Part shown: piece after piece, positions 36,330 through 48,270 of the stretch
Layout of the letters: every line of letters begins with the position of its first letter
How positions within the stretch are numbered: the stretch's first letter is position 1
Source of the DNA: Leptoclinus maculatus
Lineage: Eukaryota; Chordata; Actinopteri; Perciformes; Stichaeidae
Assembly (NCBI GenBank): GCA_032191485.1
Contig: JAVDOI010000019.1
Coordinates: 9,219,284 to 9,283,283, forward strand
Length of the DNA stretch: 64,000 nt
Direction: 5' to 3'
Notes under the pieces: generated by a model
The model's database searches: none
What the model was told of the DNA's origin: nothing
Seen by the model: only the letters and a program-made list of their open reading frames with translations
Made by a program: the position numbers and the translations under genes

Positions 36330-36600
36330 TTAACATTAGCTTTAAAGACTAGAAAAAGGGGGGAAACAGCTCGGTATAACCACTGGTCCTGCCCAAGAAA
36401 TAGTCCCGCACATAACCTCCCATAAAATGATGAATTGACTATTTTTAGACTTTGGTTTTTGTACTAACATGTTCATTAGCTGTTTCCCCCTGCTTCCAGT
36501 CTAAGCTAAGCTAAGCTAAGCTAACCAGCTTCTGGCTCCAGCTATATAGTTCATCAACTCTTGGCAAGAAAGGAAATAAGATTTCAAACATTTCCTTTAC
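36330..36600. mobile_element. Percomorph dispersed repeat ('gtctaagctaagcta' family)
   Basis: Contains 'ggggaaacagctcggtataa', 'aaatagtcccgcacataacc', 'actttggtttttgtactaac', the run 'gctaagctaagctaagctaa' and 'ctcttggcaagaaaggaaat' in the order I recall for an abundant percomorph repeat. A 3' partial copy of the same family is at 51,235-51,420. Confidence 0.6.
36439..36448. promoter_or_regulatory. Possible MEF2 site upstream of the troponin I gene
   Basis: CTATTTTTAG fits the MEF2 consensus (YTA, four A/T, TAR) and lies about 400 bases upstream of the likely first exon, inside a dispersed repeat. A CATCTG E-box occurs at 36,793-36,798. Both are short words that arise by chance. Confidence 0.25.
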
Positions 36601-36824
36601 TCCTAAATGTGAACGATATACAGCCCGTCAATATTCATGATTATTTCGCGCAACAGGAGTAAATATCTAAACGATACCATTAAGGTTATGCTCATGACTT
36701 ATTATTACCCTCCCCTGGTGTTGTTGCAGTGTCAGGGGAGGTGATATTTCATGCTTGGTCTCGTGCCAGCACATTCTTGGGAGCACACGTTACATCTGCT
36801 GTCCACACGGCTCACATAAAGAGC

Positions 36825-36886
36825 TGTCCATTGTCTCCAGCGGCCACTGTTTGACTCTCTACATCTTTATAGACACCCATCTGCAG
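36825..36886 (+). other. Candidate noncoding first exon of the troponin I gene
   Basis: 'cacataaagagctg' near 36,813 could serve as a TATA-like element. About 70 bases later CTGCAG/gtaaaa gives a good donor at 36,886/36,887. Troponin I genes commonly start with a noncoding exon, and the ATG-containing exon here begins with an acceptor (tttcag) 21 bases before the ATG, so an upstream exon must exist. Its exact position is inferred. Confidence 0.35.
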
Positions 36887-37649
36887 GTAAAACAACCATT
36901 GCTTTATAGTGAGTTTTAAGTCTTTAGGTCTTTCAGTGAATTCCTCACATTTTGTGTGGTTTAAATTAGAATTTTGTAAAATGATTTGTAATTTTTTTTG
37001 TTCTTGTTTACGTACATTAAAGTCTGACAGAGGTTGTCCGGTAGAGCTGTTATTATAGACAGGTTTTTAACAGTTTTATTTGTCAAGTGTATTATCTAAT
37101 TGCTAGATCTTTGTCAAATATATGTCAGCTTAATGAGAATATTTGAATTGCCAGATCTTCTACTTGTAACTACAGCGGTCACTGTTCTGTCTGTTTTGTT
37201 TGATCGAGAGCTTTTTGTAACAAATCTGTTGAGGTATCAGTAGTCACAGTGAAAAGAGATGATGCTGAATATAGTAGAGGGAATTGTTCTCGCCATGTCC
37301 TTGCTTTAATCCTCTTGTCAAAGGGTGAGGACTGTTTGCTATGTGGCGCCTTGATGGGTCAAATTACATTGTGATTCACTGGGGTGACATATTACCCCTA
37401 AACTGTACTAATATCTGTTTCTCTCATGTGTTGTTTGTTTTTGTGACAATACTTGAAGTGAGGTAAGAAAATTAAACCTCTATCCCTGAATGCTACTGTC
37501 ATTGTTCATATTTATTTCATTGACTACTTTGATTACTATTGAAATAGACAAAAGAGTCTTCATGTTCTCATATAAACCTATTAGCATATAGCATCATCAC
37601 ACTCATTTGTCCCCGTTTTGGGTTTCAGCATCCCGACAGACCCACAGCG

Positions 37650-37670
37650 ATGAATCCCAAAGGGGATAAG
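37650..37670 (+). CDS. tnni1: Troponin I coding exon 1
   Basis: The exon starts at 37,629 after 'gggtttcag'. Its coding part is seven codons (MNPKGDK), ending AAG/gtgagc. Tiny first coding exons of this kind are usual in troponin I genes. Confidence 0.85.
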
Positions 37671-39128
37671 GTGAGCAGGCTATATTCCACAGTGCTAATC
37701 CTCCATGTATGGAGAGGGGACACGTTGTCCTGTTGCACACGGCAAAGATCAGCCAGTGCTTATCTGGCCGGAGTTGTTATCAGCATCAATGAGAGCTTTC
37801 CCCTTGACCTCGTCCTAATAATAAAGCATTATCTTTTCACATGCGGCTGCAGTAAGTGGTGGCGTATTTGACTTTCCATATGCGTGTTTTTACTGTATAC
37901 GGAGCAGTTGATGGACTTGGCATGTATCATCACTGCTGGTGAGCTAGCAGCAACCTCTCAGAGAGAAAATAGAAGTCCTCAAAAACTACATTTTCGAAAG
38001 TTTATATTATAGTGCAAGATGTACTTGTAATTTTGTTCATTCTTGGCATATATGTGCCTGTTTAAAATCTTTTTCTCCACAGCCGAAGTCGAAGATTACA
38101 GCTTCTCGCAAGCTCTCTCTCAAGGCGAGTTATGATAAACTCTTTTGTTTGACGTACACCAACCTGCTATATTGCCACAAGATATTGTGATACTGTATAT
38201 ACGTACCACCTTTTGACATATAATGTTGTAAATTTACTATGGCAACTTGGTTTCTGTTGAGTACTTTCACATGAATAGACCAAAGTTTTGAATTGGGTAT
38301 CTGTTTTGTCCTATCAGATGCTTCTCCTCACAAGAGCCTGTGAGGATTTGGAGAGGGAGAGGCAGGAGAGGGAGGAGGAGAAAGTGCGTTATATAGGAGA
38401 ACATTTGCCCCCTTTGCAACTGTCTGGTTTATCACTGGATGAACTACAAGTAAGGGTCATACACCATCAAAAATACAGCTTTTTCTACAGAAGGGAATGT
38501 ATGTCCATGTTTGAGTGATATGTTTAAAACTCTCCTCAGAAAATATGCAAGCAGCTTCATACAAAAATTGATGTTGTGGACGAGGAGCGATATGACTCCG
38601 AATCCAAAGTGGGCAAACACAACAAAGATGTAAGTGAACACTCTCCTTATTCAGTGCTTCAGTATTAGCAAATTCATATCTTAAAAAAAAAGTTAATTTC
38701 ATTTTCTTTCGTATGTTTTAGATCCATGAGCTGAAGCTGAAGATACAGGACCTTGGAGGCAAGTTCAAAAAGCCTGCCCTGAGGAAGGTGAGGGTGTCCG
38801 CAGATGAGATGATGAGAGCTCTCCTGGGCTCCAAACACAAGGGCTCGATGGACCTCAGATCCAACCTCAAGTCTGTGAAGAAGGAGGACGTCAAACAGGA
38901 CAAGGTACTGGTTTCCAGACTAACCAAACATTAAGCCTGCAGGTTTTCCCAGTATGTCGGGAAAAAAACAGAAACTTGTCTCAGGGAGATGATGTGTTTT
39001 TTTTGTTTGTTCCTGTTTAACCCCAGGTGTCCACTTCTGAAGTGGGTGACTGGCGTAAGAACGTGGAGGCCATGTCGGGCATGGAGGGCCGCAAGAAGAT
39101 GTTCGATACAGCCGGAGGACCGCAGTGA
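37650..39128 (+). CDS. tnni1: Troponin I, slow skeletal type, complete CDS, 6 coding exons, 189 aa
   Basis: Joins 37650-37670, 38083-38124, 38318-38449, 38540-38629, 38722-38904 and 39027-39128, all in phase 0; 189 residues against 187 for human TNNI1. The protein is the inhibitory subunit of the thin-filament troponin complex, blocking actomyosin ATPase until calcium-loaded troponin C binds it. Visible segments: KITASRKLSLK (from 11, troponin C contact); an acidic heptad helix at 29-46 and VVDEERYD (77-84), the troponin T coiled-coil arm; inhibitory region GKFKKPALRKVR (108-119); switch VSADEMMRALLGSKHK (120-135); and the C-terminal VGDWRKNVEAMSGMEGRKKMF. ITASRK and KNVEAMSGMEGRKKMFD point to the slow (TNNI1) branch, and the lack of a cardiac N-terminal extension excludes TNNI3. 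Fish carry several tnni1-like paralogues, so the exact one is unsettled. Odd points: the inhibitory region has PAL where PPL is usual, and intron 38125-38317 starts with GC. Confidence 0.92.
38083..38124 (+). CDS. tnni1: Troponin I coding exon 2 (GC donor)
   Basis: 42 bases, acceptor 'ctccacag', encoding PKSKITASRKLSLK. The donor is AAG/gcgagt. Using the nearby GT four bases later would break the frame into exon 3, so the GC donor is required. Confidence 0.85.
38318..38449 (+). CDS. tnni1: Troponin I coding exon 3
   Basis: 132 bases between 'tcctatcag' and 'CAA/gtaagg'. Encodes MLLLTRACEDLERE, EREEEKVRYIGEHLPPLQ and GLSLDELQ. The spacing from the preceding Lys to KVRY equals that in human TNNI1. 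Confidence 0.92.
38540..38629 (+). CDS. tnni1: Troponin I coding exon 4
   Basis: 90 bases, acceptor 'ctcctcag', donor 'GAT/gtaagt'. Encodes KICKQLHTKIDVVDEERYD and following residues, the troponin T-binding helix. Confidence 0.93.
38722..38904 (+). CDS. tnni1: Troponin I coding exon 5 (inhibitory and switch regions)
   Basis: 183 bases, acceptor 'atgttttag', donor 'AAG/gtactg'. Encodes the inhibitory peptide, the switch helix ending LLGSKHK and MDLRSNLKSVKKEDVK. Confidence 0.95.
39027..39128 (+). CDS. tnni1: Troponin I coding exon 6 with stop
   Basis: Acceptor 'aaccccag', encodes VSTSEVGDWRKNVEAMSG through the C-terminus GGPQ, then TGA. The C-terminal mobile domain is the most conserved troponin I segment and is intact. 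Confidence 0.95.
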   Translation: MSTSEVGDWRKNVEAMSGMEGRKKMFDTAGGPQ

Positions 39129-39402
39129 GATACTTTGTGAGGAGTCCTGCAAACAATGAAGCTATAAGACTATAACAGGGAAAAGGAAAGTAGTCCAGAC
39201 AGAAGTATGGAATAGTTATAAGAAGGCTAAGGGACTTGAAAGCTGTAGGAATCAACGGTCATAAGCACGTATAACCACTAGTTACATTTGCTGTGCCTCC
39301 ATTTGTTCGATGGCCATTTTCTGTGCAATGAGTAGAAACCCACTGTTTTGTTGTTTTTTACAAAAGTACATTATTGTTGTTTTGTTACGCCATCTTTAGA
39401 CA

Positions 39403-39408
39403 ATTAAA
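39403..39408 (+). terminator. tnni1: Candidate poly(A) signal of the troponin I gene
   Basis: ATTAAA 275 bases past the stop codon, followed by a T-rich stretch ('gttttagtctttaatgttt'), giving a 3' UTR of about 0.3 kb, as expected for a troponin I mRNA. Confidence 0.55.
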
Positions 39409-39419
39409 ATGTATTTGAA

Positions 39420-40780
39420 CAAAGTTTTAGTCTTTAATGTTTCATATCCATACTTGACTTTATCATGTTTTATTTTACTGGCGCCTGTCGGTTCATGTGC
39501 GGCACGTTAAGATGATGGAAAGCAGCTTAACTCATGATGGATTAAAAAGGAAGACGATAAGTCAAGAGAACAGATGTCACCTACCTAAATTCAACCTCAT
39601 AATGTTTAAATATAGATCTTGCAGACACAGCCATAACAGAAGTGAAAGAATATTGAAAGTAAAACTCTAATTGAAATGACAATCGCAAGTCATAAATAAT
39701 GAGGGAGACGGTTACTTTTTCCAGATTGTTGCACATTTTGAACAAAGAAAAAAATGGTGTCTATTCAAATAAATAAAAACGTTAGAAGTTTAAAAGAACT
39801 ACTGCTGCTTCAGTACTTCTTGATAAGTTGTATTTTTAGATGACAGAAATAAACCACAGGAGACACGACTTGAATCTCAGACTCTGGAACTTAGCCACGA
39901 TGCTGTCATCCCGTGGAAAGCGAAACCCTCTGGCATTGTTGTCTCACACATTGCATGCATGCATGTGCTCCTTCTGTCTGTGTGAATCGACTGGCTGTTG
40001 TCACCCAGCCATTATTTGAAGTATGACAGCAACACCAACAATAGCTTCAGTTGGCGTATTGTATGCTTTTATGGGCTGGTTATGGACTGATACACATCTC
40101 ACACATGCCAGACACCACTTACAAATGTCTAATGATTGTGTGACACCTGGATGATGAAAAGTCACATCCTTTCTCCATGTGTCCCATCATCAACCGCCAC
40201 TGTATGTGTGTGTGTTTAGTCATGTTAAAAAGCTGATATATGACCTCTTGCACTCAGGCTTAGCAAGCTGATAATGAAAAGCAACCCAACTCACTATCTA
40301 TAAATAGGCACTGATGAGGGCGACCTTCACATACTACAAATGCTCCAGATGTGCTATCCAGAGTTCTTTCTTGTCAACACCACATGGTGACTGTGAAATG
40401 CAAAAGGTCAGGGCGCTGGAGTCTTCCACGGAACTTGTTAAGATGGCAAACATTCAAGTGTGGCTTGATGTGCCAAAACTCAAACCAAAGAGTCAGTCAG
40501 TCGTGTGCTTATGTGCTTCATTGCCAGTGCCACTTGGTGGCAGTCCACAATCAAAGGTGTACAGTACATCTACAGCTATTATTACTCAAAAAAAGTTAGC
40601 TACAGGAATTCATAAAATGATTTGTCTTTAACCCAAAAAACTGGGCTGTCCGAAAAGAAAGCAAGTTTAAAACAATTGTTCATATTAGAAGAGAACCATT
40701 CAAAAGATTATTCATTTGTATATTTTGTTTTTGTAGAAAACGTCAAAAAAGCTGCATGTGAGTCCCAGTGTGTGTGCTTA
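39420..40780. other. Spacer, nothing recognised
   Basis: AT-rich sequence with one 105-codon open frame (40,314-40,631) of unremarkable composition and no domain. No RNA gene seen. Confidence 0.4.
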
Positions 40781-41040
40781 ACTGGCTAGCTATTTTCCGG
40801 CGATCTGCACTGCGCTCATACGGTGATTACCGCTGATAACGCCGTCCCAAACTATGGCGTCGTTGCTGACGCTTTAACGGCCACCATCCGGTTCCCCTTC
40901 AGGTTAGCACTGTCAGCAGTGTTGCCGTTGTTCGCATTGTTAGCGCCGTTAGCTACTAGTAATGTTGATTACCGTGTGGAGGCCATCCTTCAATCGTGCT
41001 CTGCATTTCTATTTTAGCACCTTTAAGGAACTGTGTCACA
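40781..41040. mobile_element. Possible dispersed repeat ('gccgttagc' type)
   Basis: A stretch with 'gctagctattttccggcgat', 'taacggccaccatccggt', 'gttagcgccgttagctact' and 'attttagcacctttaagg' stands out in GC/CpG from its surroundings and ends in the 'acctttaa' phrase common at the edges of percomorph repeats. No coding potential. Confidence 0.35.
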
Positions 41041-43844
41041 CTTGATATTAAAAACATTGGCAGTGGAAAAACCTGGATTCTATGTTTGCAGGAAGAAAGT
41101 TGAGTCAATTACCGCTTGCTTGAGAGCAAAACACAGATCCTGGAAGTTGCTCAAAGTCTACGATCCATGATTTTGAGCTATGTCAATCAAATCCACTCGA
41201 CTAAACTTAACAAAACTCCTTCCCTCTCTTCCTTCATGTTTAAAAACTGTGACTCTGCTGTCTTGGAGGAGACAAGAAACCATCATTTCCACAAGTTGTA
41301 AGATGGAAGAAGTGGAGCCTGACAATAAATAATTACCGCATTGGCTGTAAGCAGCGCCAGTTCATTTCACTCATGGAATAACCCAGAGGAAAAGAAAAAT
41401 GTGTGTTAGTCTGCGAAGAAAACAGATCACAATGTTCGCCACGTATTCTTGTGTGTTTGTGTGGCTTGATGAGGAAGCGTGATTGATGTCATTAATCTTC
41501 GGTATACAACACGACCAGTGTATTTATTGCTGCAGGGACTGGGGGGGGGGGGGTTGACAGTATTGGAATATATTTGACAGTAACAGAGATTGGGCTTGGT
41601 GATTAGACGGGTTGTCCTGAGACTGGGAGCTCCAGGCTCAGTTCGTGCAGCAGCTAATGTTGTCATGTATCTTGTCAAAATGTCCTTCAGCGAGAGTCAG
41701 AATTAGTCTAAGTGATAATGAGCCAATATCACAAACATGGTACACAAGAATGTGACATTCCTTTTTGTATGCACTCTCGCACCCCCACTCCCCCCAAAAC
41801 AATGCTACTGCACTACACTTTTCTTTAATTGTGAAACTAAACCACTTTAACAGGCCTGTCAACATCTTGGAGGCAGGCAGAATACGACAAACAACTAAGA
41901 AGAGCAGGGCAGGCCGGTCATGGACGAGCAGCACATTTTAAAAACTCAAGTAACTCACTCAAGAGTTCAAAAGAGAGGTTAAAGTAGGTAGACACATGGC
42001 TGGAGCACTGTGACAGGCAAGCAACATGGATGCTCCAAGCATGAGGACGGACCGTGGGGTGTAATCCTGTCTTATTTGTGGTCTGATAGTAAATTTATCA
42101 AATTCATTGCCCCAATATCACCATTTCCCAAGCTACCGTAGCTAGCTGTCATCAGCTCTGTCATATAGGAAGGCACAGTTCTCCCCTTTCCGCTTTGTAC
42201 AGTTGTAAATGTACAATTTGTCAATTTGAAAGATAATTGCACATGTCAAGAGAGTCTCAGTTTGTCATAGATTTGTAGCGGTATCGTTTAGTTTTGTGTG
42301 AAACCGCTCAGTGAACCACATCTCTCATCTCGCACAAAGTACATCACCAACACTACCGTTACCTTGGCTTGCTAGCTAGCTAGGTAACTTAGCTAATATA
42401 TATTATATCGTACTATATATTTTGGTTGCTGGTCAGCCAAAACAAGCTATTTGAACATTTTTGCTGCTTGCTGTCTGCAAACTCACCACTAGATGCCACT
42501 AAATTAAAAAAAGGGAACTTTGGCCTGATAAATAATCAACATGGCAGGTAACTCTAGCTGTTACACTTACTAATCATGCAATATTAGCAAATTTTACTTT
42601 GATGACAAAATGGATTGAACTAAATACATATGTTGTTTATGAATATCATAAATCGATTCATTTATTGACTACTAATTAGCAAAAATGGCGGTTAAATTCA
42701 CATGATTCACATCATATATTTGCACAGTGTTACACGTTTTCTCCTTATACATACCTGCTGTCTATCAACGGGTCTTAATATTTTCCTTTCTTATTTCCTT
42801 GTCTTTGATATTGTGCTCTGGGATATTACCTTTCCATGAGTAAATAGCCTTTTTCATTTGAGGAGAAGGCGTGTAGTGAATTTCCTACACCTCTTGGCAC
42901 AGGAATAACCACTTCAAACATATTGTTTTTCAAGACGACAAGGGGAAGAGTCATTCATTTACTTCTCCACTTTCACATTCCTCTGTTGGTTTGAGGCTGC
43001 AAACTGGCGACCTTCCTGTAACAATCCCATTTCTGCGACCTTATGTCGCACTAACTATAGCTACTGTATGTGTTTACAGCTTTCTGTGGTGATGCGACAA
43101 ATAAGCAGCTTGAGGCAAATCCTGTTTCTTTTCTAAATGTTAGTCTATATTTGGAGGTAATGACACGGAAAAGGAGCTTTAAATATAGCATTAGTCTGGT
43201 GGATTCAAGGGTTTAAACTGAAAGAAACACACACACACATACATGCACACACACACATTTTTGCAATATGCTCCCTTCAGTCAAAAGGTGTTAATTGGGT
43301 TCGGAGCGTGAGGTGAATCTCTTTTCAACCTCAATGAAACATTCACAAGCAGCAGATGGAAATGACTTGAAACAAAGTGATGAAGGCACACATTTGTTAT
43401 TCATTGCTAATCCATTTGACCCAACTAAAAGGCTTGAGGGTTAACGTCGCCTCACTTGAACTGAAACTTCAAGTTAACTAATGAGACACATTTCATTTTT
43501 TTGGCATGTTTTGCAAACCTGTTAACACATCATTGAATGTTGAATTAAATTAGCTCAATATTGAGGTTTCTAAAATGTTTTTCGGCAGGAAAAAACACTG
43601 TTCACAGTGTCCGTTTCTGCAAATCACGGATACCTTGAATGTCTACGTTTTTGCATTCGGTCAGATTAAGTGACATTGAAAATTGTGGATAACAAGTATA
43701 ACAAGCAAGAAAGTCCACAAAAGGTGAGTCGGAGAAGTGGTGGATGAGTCAAACAAACACTAGACTATCATCCAGAAGACAGCCGTTTGTGTCCCATGTG
43801 AAACCAAAAATGAACGCTGACATTGCACTTGTTGCGTAATATTG

Positions 43845-43881
43845 TTACACTTGCTTGTAACAATATTACAAGCAAGTGTAA
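43845..43881. repeat. Perfect 16-bp inverted repeat with 5-base loop
   Basis: TTACACTTGCTTGTAA (43845-43860), loop CAATA, then its exact reverse complement (43866-43881). Located between the troponin I gene and iqsec3. Same geometry as the hairpin at 29,424-29,460 but unrelated sequence. Confidence 0.9.
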
Positions 43882-45715
43882 CGCAAGTGTCTTTTTCTAA
43901 AAGCGGTTTCAGGGCTGTGTCATCAGCTTCTGCGGTGGTTCACAGCAGGTCAGGCCTCACCCCGCCCACTTGTGACAGGCATTGGTCTGTCTTTGTTCCC
44001 CTTATATACACCTCCCTGAACTCCGCAAGAGGGAATATACTAATTACAAAGGGAAGTGAGTCGATATGGGAGTGAGCTGCAGCTCTCGAGCATTACTTGA
44101 GACTTGTTTATAGGTATATATATTTTTACAGGCGGTAAAACAGGCAATGATTCTTTAGGGTGTTAAACAGTGTGCCACACACAATTAATTCTTTGAAAAC
44201 ACTTCTCATCCAATCTAAGAAAGTGTTGAAATTATTGATCAAGACCTTTAAGAACATTTTACCTCCTCATTTTTCATCATGGGAAAAGTTCAATGCCCTG
44301 CCAATGTGCATCTTAATCCCAGCACTGCACCATCCACACATTTCCATCCATCACCTCTAATGGTGTAAATGAATCTACAGTAGGTGCCGTGACCTCGCTC
44401 CCTTCTCATTATTGATCTCCTCTGGGCCAATAGGGAGGCAGAGGGGGCTGATGGGTATTGGCCATGGAGGTTCAGGTTTGCACAAACAGCTAAGACATTG
44501 TCCAAATCTTCAAGAAGTCCTTGTGGTGTTGATTAACTGTTGACTGAACTGAATGCACACAACATTAGGAACATCTTTAGGTGCAGCCTGTTTTTCATAA
44601 CCCACATCCCACTTACACCGCTTCTCTTCTCTAATCTCCATCTCCTCCTTGGTGGAGAGATACTAGGAAAAATCAATGAAGAAAAGTGACTTTTCATGAA
44701 ATGCGTGTGCAGTATTTTAAACATTCAGTGTGGGCTTCTCTCACTCTTATTGGATTAAATATCTGGATTAAAGATGGAAATCTTGAAGCAAATCGACGAG
44801 TTGGCCGAACAGCCTGCCAACATATGCATTTAACACTGCTATGTCCAGGTAGCATCACAGAGCTTGGCTCTCAATCGTGTTTATATTAAAAGATGACCTT
44901 CAATCCGTGTTAGAATAGTCTTTTATTTTTATTTCATAAAACAGCTGTGTACTGTGTACATAGTAAACAGTACTTGATGCCACTTGCTGAACCATTTAAA
45001 GTGCAGAAGCTCATGATGTCAGTGACATCTCAACTGGCACCGCCACTAATGAACGTTTGGAGTAATTAATCTCCACCTGACATTAATTGCTTTATCGTGT
45101 CGACTGCTCTTATCACTTCTCTCTTAATGTCATTAAGGCTCCAAAGTCCTTGGAAAACTCCTTTCCAACAGATTTTTACTTTCTACTCCCCTTTTTACTA
45201 CATGAACTTGCTTGACTTCTTTGGCATCATTTGTGGGCAAAAGATGTCAGCGACAGCTTAAAAACAAAATCTTTCCTTTTTTCCTTTTTTTTTCTGAAAC
45301 TTTTCATGCCGAAAGGGAAAGTGATGACACATAAAACATCCATAACCATTGAGTCATCTTAGGGCATGAAATCTTTCGTATTCTGAGTCAAGTCGGGTGC
45401 ATGCAAAGAGCCATTTATCAATATTAATGAGAAGCGCTGCCCCAAAAAGAGCTAAAGAATGGAGTAGTTTTCTTTTATTGCCGAGTCGAGAAGATCGGGG
45501 GAAAAAGCGAGGAATCACTTTAAATGCTGGAGGGATAGAAAGAATGACAGCCATCCCTTCAAACGGAAACTTTTTGAATATGAATGCAGGTGCTGACTGC
45601 CATGGCTATTCGAAAAACAAAGGCAGGAGTCCTTGTTTGTTCAACTCTTTTGTTTCAAAATGCAACTTTCGGTTTCTCTGAATGTTGCTTTGGGTTCACA
45701 ACAGTGTACTCAGTC

Positions 45716-45717
<2 letters not shown>

Positions 45718-45780
<63 letters not shown>
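45718..45780. repeat. (TG)n microsatellite
   Basis: About 31 uninterrupted TG units, then 'cgcgtg'. Confidence 0.95.
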
Positions 45781-45783
<3 letters not shown>

Positions 45784-46018
45784 TGTTAAGAGTCTTCATC
45801 AAACGCCGCTAAATAATGAGAGGGAATACAGCTCGTCTACTTTCAACTTAGCACAAACCGAGACAAATCAGGACTCTGGGGAGAAAGCCTATATGGATAT
45901 AACACAGTTTTGAAATGAAAAGTTACGGAGGAGTATCTGAAGACCGGGCAAAACTTTAACGCCAGCCAACTTTCAAACTTTCAAAATCTTTTTCAGGAGT
46001 GAGGAATCGGAATATCGG

Positions 46019-46270
46019 TGAATTACCTGTATATAATTTTGGTGATGCGCTGACTTTTGCTCTTTGTCCAATGCTTTGATTTACCTGCAAAACGAATGAC
46101 ATTCCCATCAGCCTCAGCTTTGTTAATTAACAAACTCCAGCATGCTAACAAGCTAAACTAAGAACACGGTGAACATTATCTTTGCTTTAAACCAGGATGT
46201 TAGCATTGTTGTTGGGGTGCAGGCTGACATTTAGCATTTAGCTCAAGTACAACCTCACACTTTGAGCTCC
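46019..46270 (+). mobile_element. Percomorph dispersed repeat, second copy of the 13.7-kb family
   Basis: Reads 'ttttggtgatgcgctgactt', 'aatgctttgatttacctgca', 'aaacgaatgacattcccatc', 'agcctcagctttgttaatta', 'gcatgctaacaagctaaact' and 'gctgacatttagcatttagc', then 'tacaacctcacactttgagc'. This is the same consensus order I recall for the repeat at 13,739-14,090. Confidence 0.65.
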
Positions 46271-48270
46271 GTCGTGGTCGTTTCAGATCAAGTATGTGTG
46301 ACCCTCTCAGGCCGCAGACCCCTCCGTGAGGTAATTGATGTTAAAGGTGAGTTGCACCTCTTCCAGCAGAAGGTCCATAATAAGTAAAGCTGGACCTTGC
46401 TGATGTCACCCAACACCAAAGTCACTACTGGGCACCATTTCCCTTTTTTTACAATCTCACTGCCAAGCTCATTTTTGTCTCCTTTCAGCCATACGTCGCT
46501 GGTCGGGTGAGCAAGCCATCTTTCACTTCAATAGGTTATAAAGCAGCCGTATGGAAGCAGGCACCCAGCTGCACCCACTCTGGCTCACCACTGTGGTCCT
46601 AATACTTCACTGTCTCAAGATCATAAGATAATACTTCCTCTGAGCTGTTTTAAAAAAAAACTTTTATGAAACTTTTAACAATCTTTATAGCATTTATCAC
46701 AGCATATTGTTAATGCCACCTCCTGTTCTGGATGAATATGGCAGATTGTCCTTTCCTTCATTAGACTCTGACACAGTAAGTTACTTATGCTGAATTTGGG
46801 CAACCTCTGGATTTCAAAAAGATTTGAACAAAAGTGACGTAAGTTTTCCTTTTCGATCATCTTGACAGTGTAAATCATTCTGTCACCGACAAACACAGAG
46901 GCCCGTTCCACATCAAAACATAATCCACTTGACAATAGACCACGAGGAGTAAAGATTCCTGCACATTTGCAATGCAACAACTGAATGAAAGTGCAAATCT
47001 TAAAAGCATCACACCACAGCAACAAGAAGAGCGGAGCCCTCTCTCAGTGAGATATCACTTCAGTCAGTATCAGGAGGGATCATCTCTGCAAACCTAAAAC
47101 CCATTTCCTTTCCTTGCTGTGCTTGCATGCTATCTGTCTGGTTGACTTGTTTTTTATTTCCCTTTTTGGTAAAGTCAGACCGCTGCCTCAACATAGCAGG
47201 AGCAGACTATAGTTTTTCCCCGAAACATTTATGATTTTTTTTGCATAACAAAACTGGTGAGTGTGAATGTGCAAAGTAGTGGAAAAAAAAAAGATTCATT
47301 TTTCATCAAATCATTTTCATACTGTGCTGCTAAGTGAGCATCATTAAGAGGAAGCTATTACATTATCAACCATGCCATTCTTTTCTATCCCTGCAGGGCA
47401 ACATCCCCAAAAAAAATGCTACCACGCAACACACAAAGACTGCTGTTTGACAAAAAGAGCACCACAGGCGATGCTAATCACGTCACACATTCACATGGAC
47501 AAAAAGGGACGTCCTGAGTTCAAGCTTCTTTAATTTGAATGCTGAAGTCACATCCACAACACCAGATGCTAATTCTGAATGGAGCAATATCAAGCAATGA
47601 GATGTTGTGGACAGGCCTCAGTACGGTGGAGCTGAGAGCCCGTCCCACTGCAGCCTGAGAACACCAGCAATTGAAAAAAACATGTTTGACAGCAGAGAAA
47701 AAAAAACACTGCAAATACAGAAAACACAACCAAATACAGAGCTTTGCTCTGTAGGATTATTAAATGTTTGACATTTTAAAATACCATACGTGACCTGGGC
47801 CACTAGTGGTGCCAAAACTCAATTTTTAACTGCTCCGTAGACAATTAATTGGGAACAGTGTTATAGATGACACGGAGAGCACCCATACATTTTGTGTTTC
47901 ACAACTGAGAACATTACAATAGAATCAAGTTAATTTGGATATTAAAAAGAAAACAAAAATGATGTGGGTCCACAAAACCATTCTCCCATTCATTGTCTAT
48001 ATATAGAGCAGCTCTAGACTGTTTACTTTGATGAATTAACACGTTTGACACTTCGATCTCTGGTTTCTGGCTTTGAGAGGGAGTAGCTCATGTTCACAAA
48101 TGTTGGATTTCAATGAGATGCAAACACTGTGGATCTACGTGTGAAACGTGCATGACAGCTTCACTGTTTCCCCCTGCGTGTTGACATCACCGGTCCACTA
48201 CGGCCCCGCCTCCGCACTCCGGTGATGCTGATCCCCCCCTTGCATCAGCACCATTTCTGGTATCCTCACA
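46271..48270. other. Spacer upstream of iqsec3, nothing recognised
   Basis: AT-rich until about 48,160, where GC content rises toward the iqsec3 first exon. A 116-codon minus frame (46,675-47,025) has no domain and no phased neighbour. Confidence 0.4.

Larger units (their letters stand above)
41041..46018. other. Spacer, nothing recognised
   Basis: Holds a G13 homopolymer near 41,539-41,552, a short CA run at 43,228-43,257, a perfect hairpin at 43,845-43,881 and a TG microsatellite at 45,718-45,780, but no exon with matching splice phase and no recognisable protein. Confidence 0.4.

Noticed and set aside
38125..38128. Use of the nearby GT (38,129) as troponin I donor
   Set aside because: It would add four bases and shift the frame of the next exon, destroying the conserved helix.
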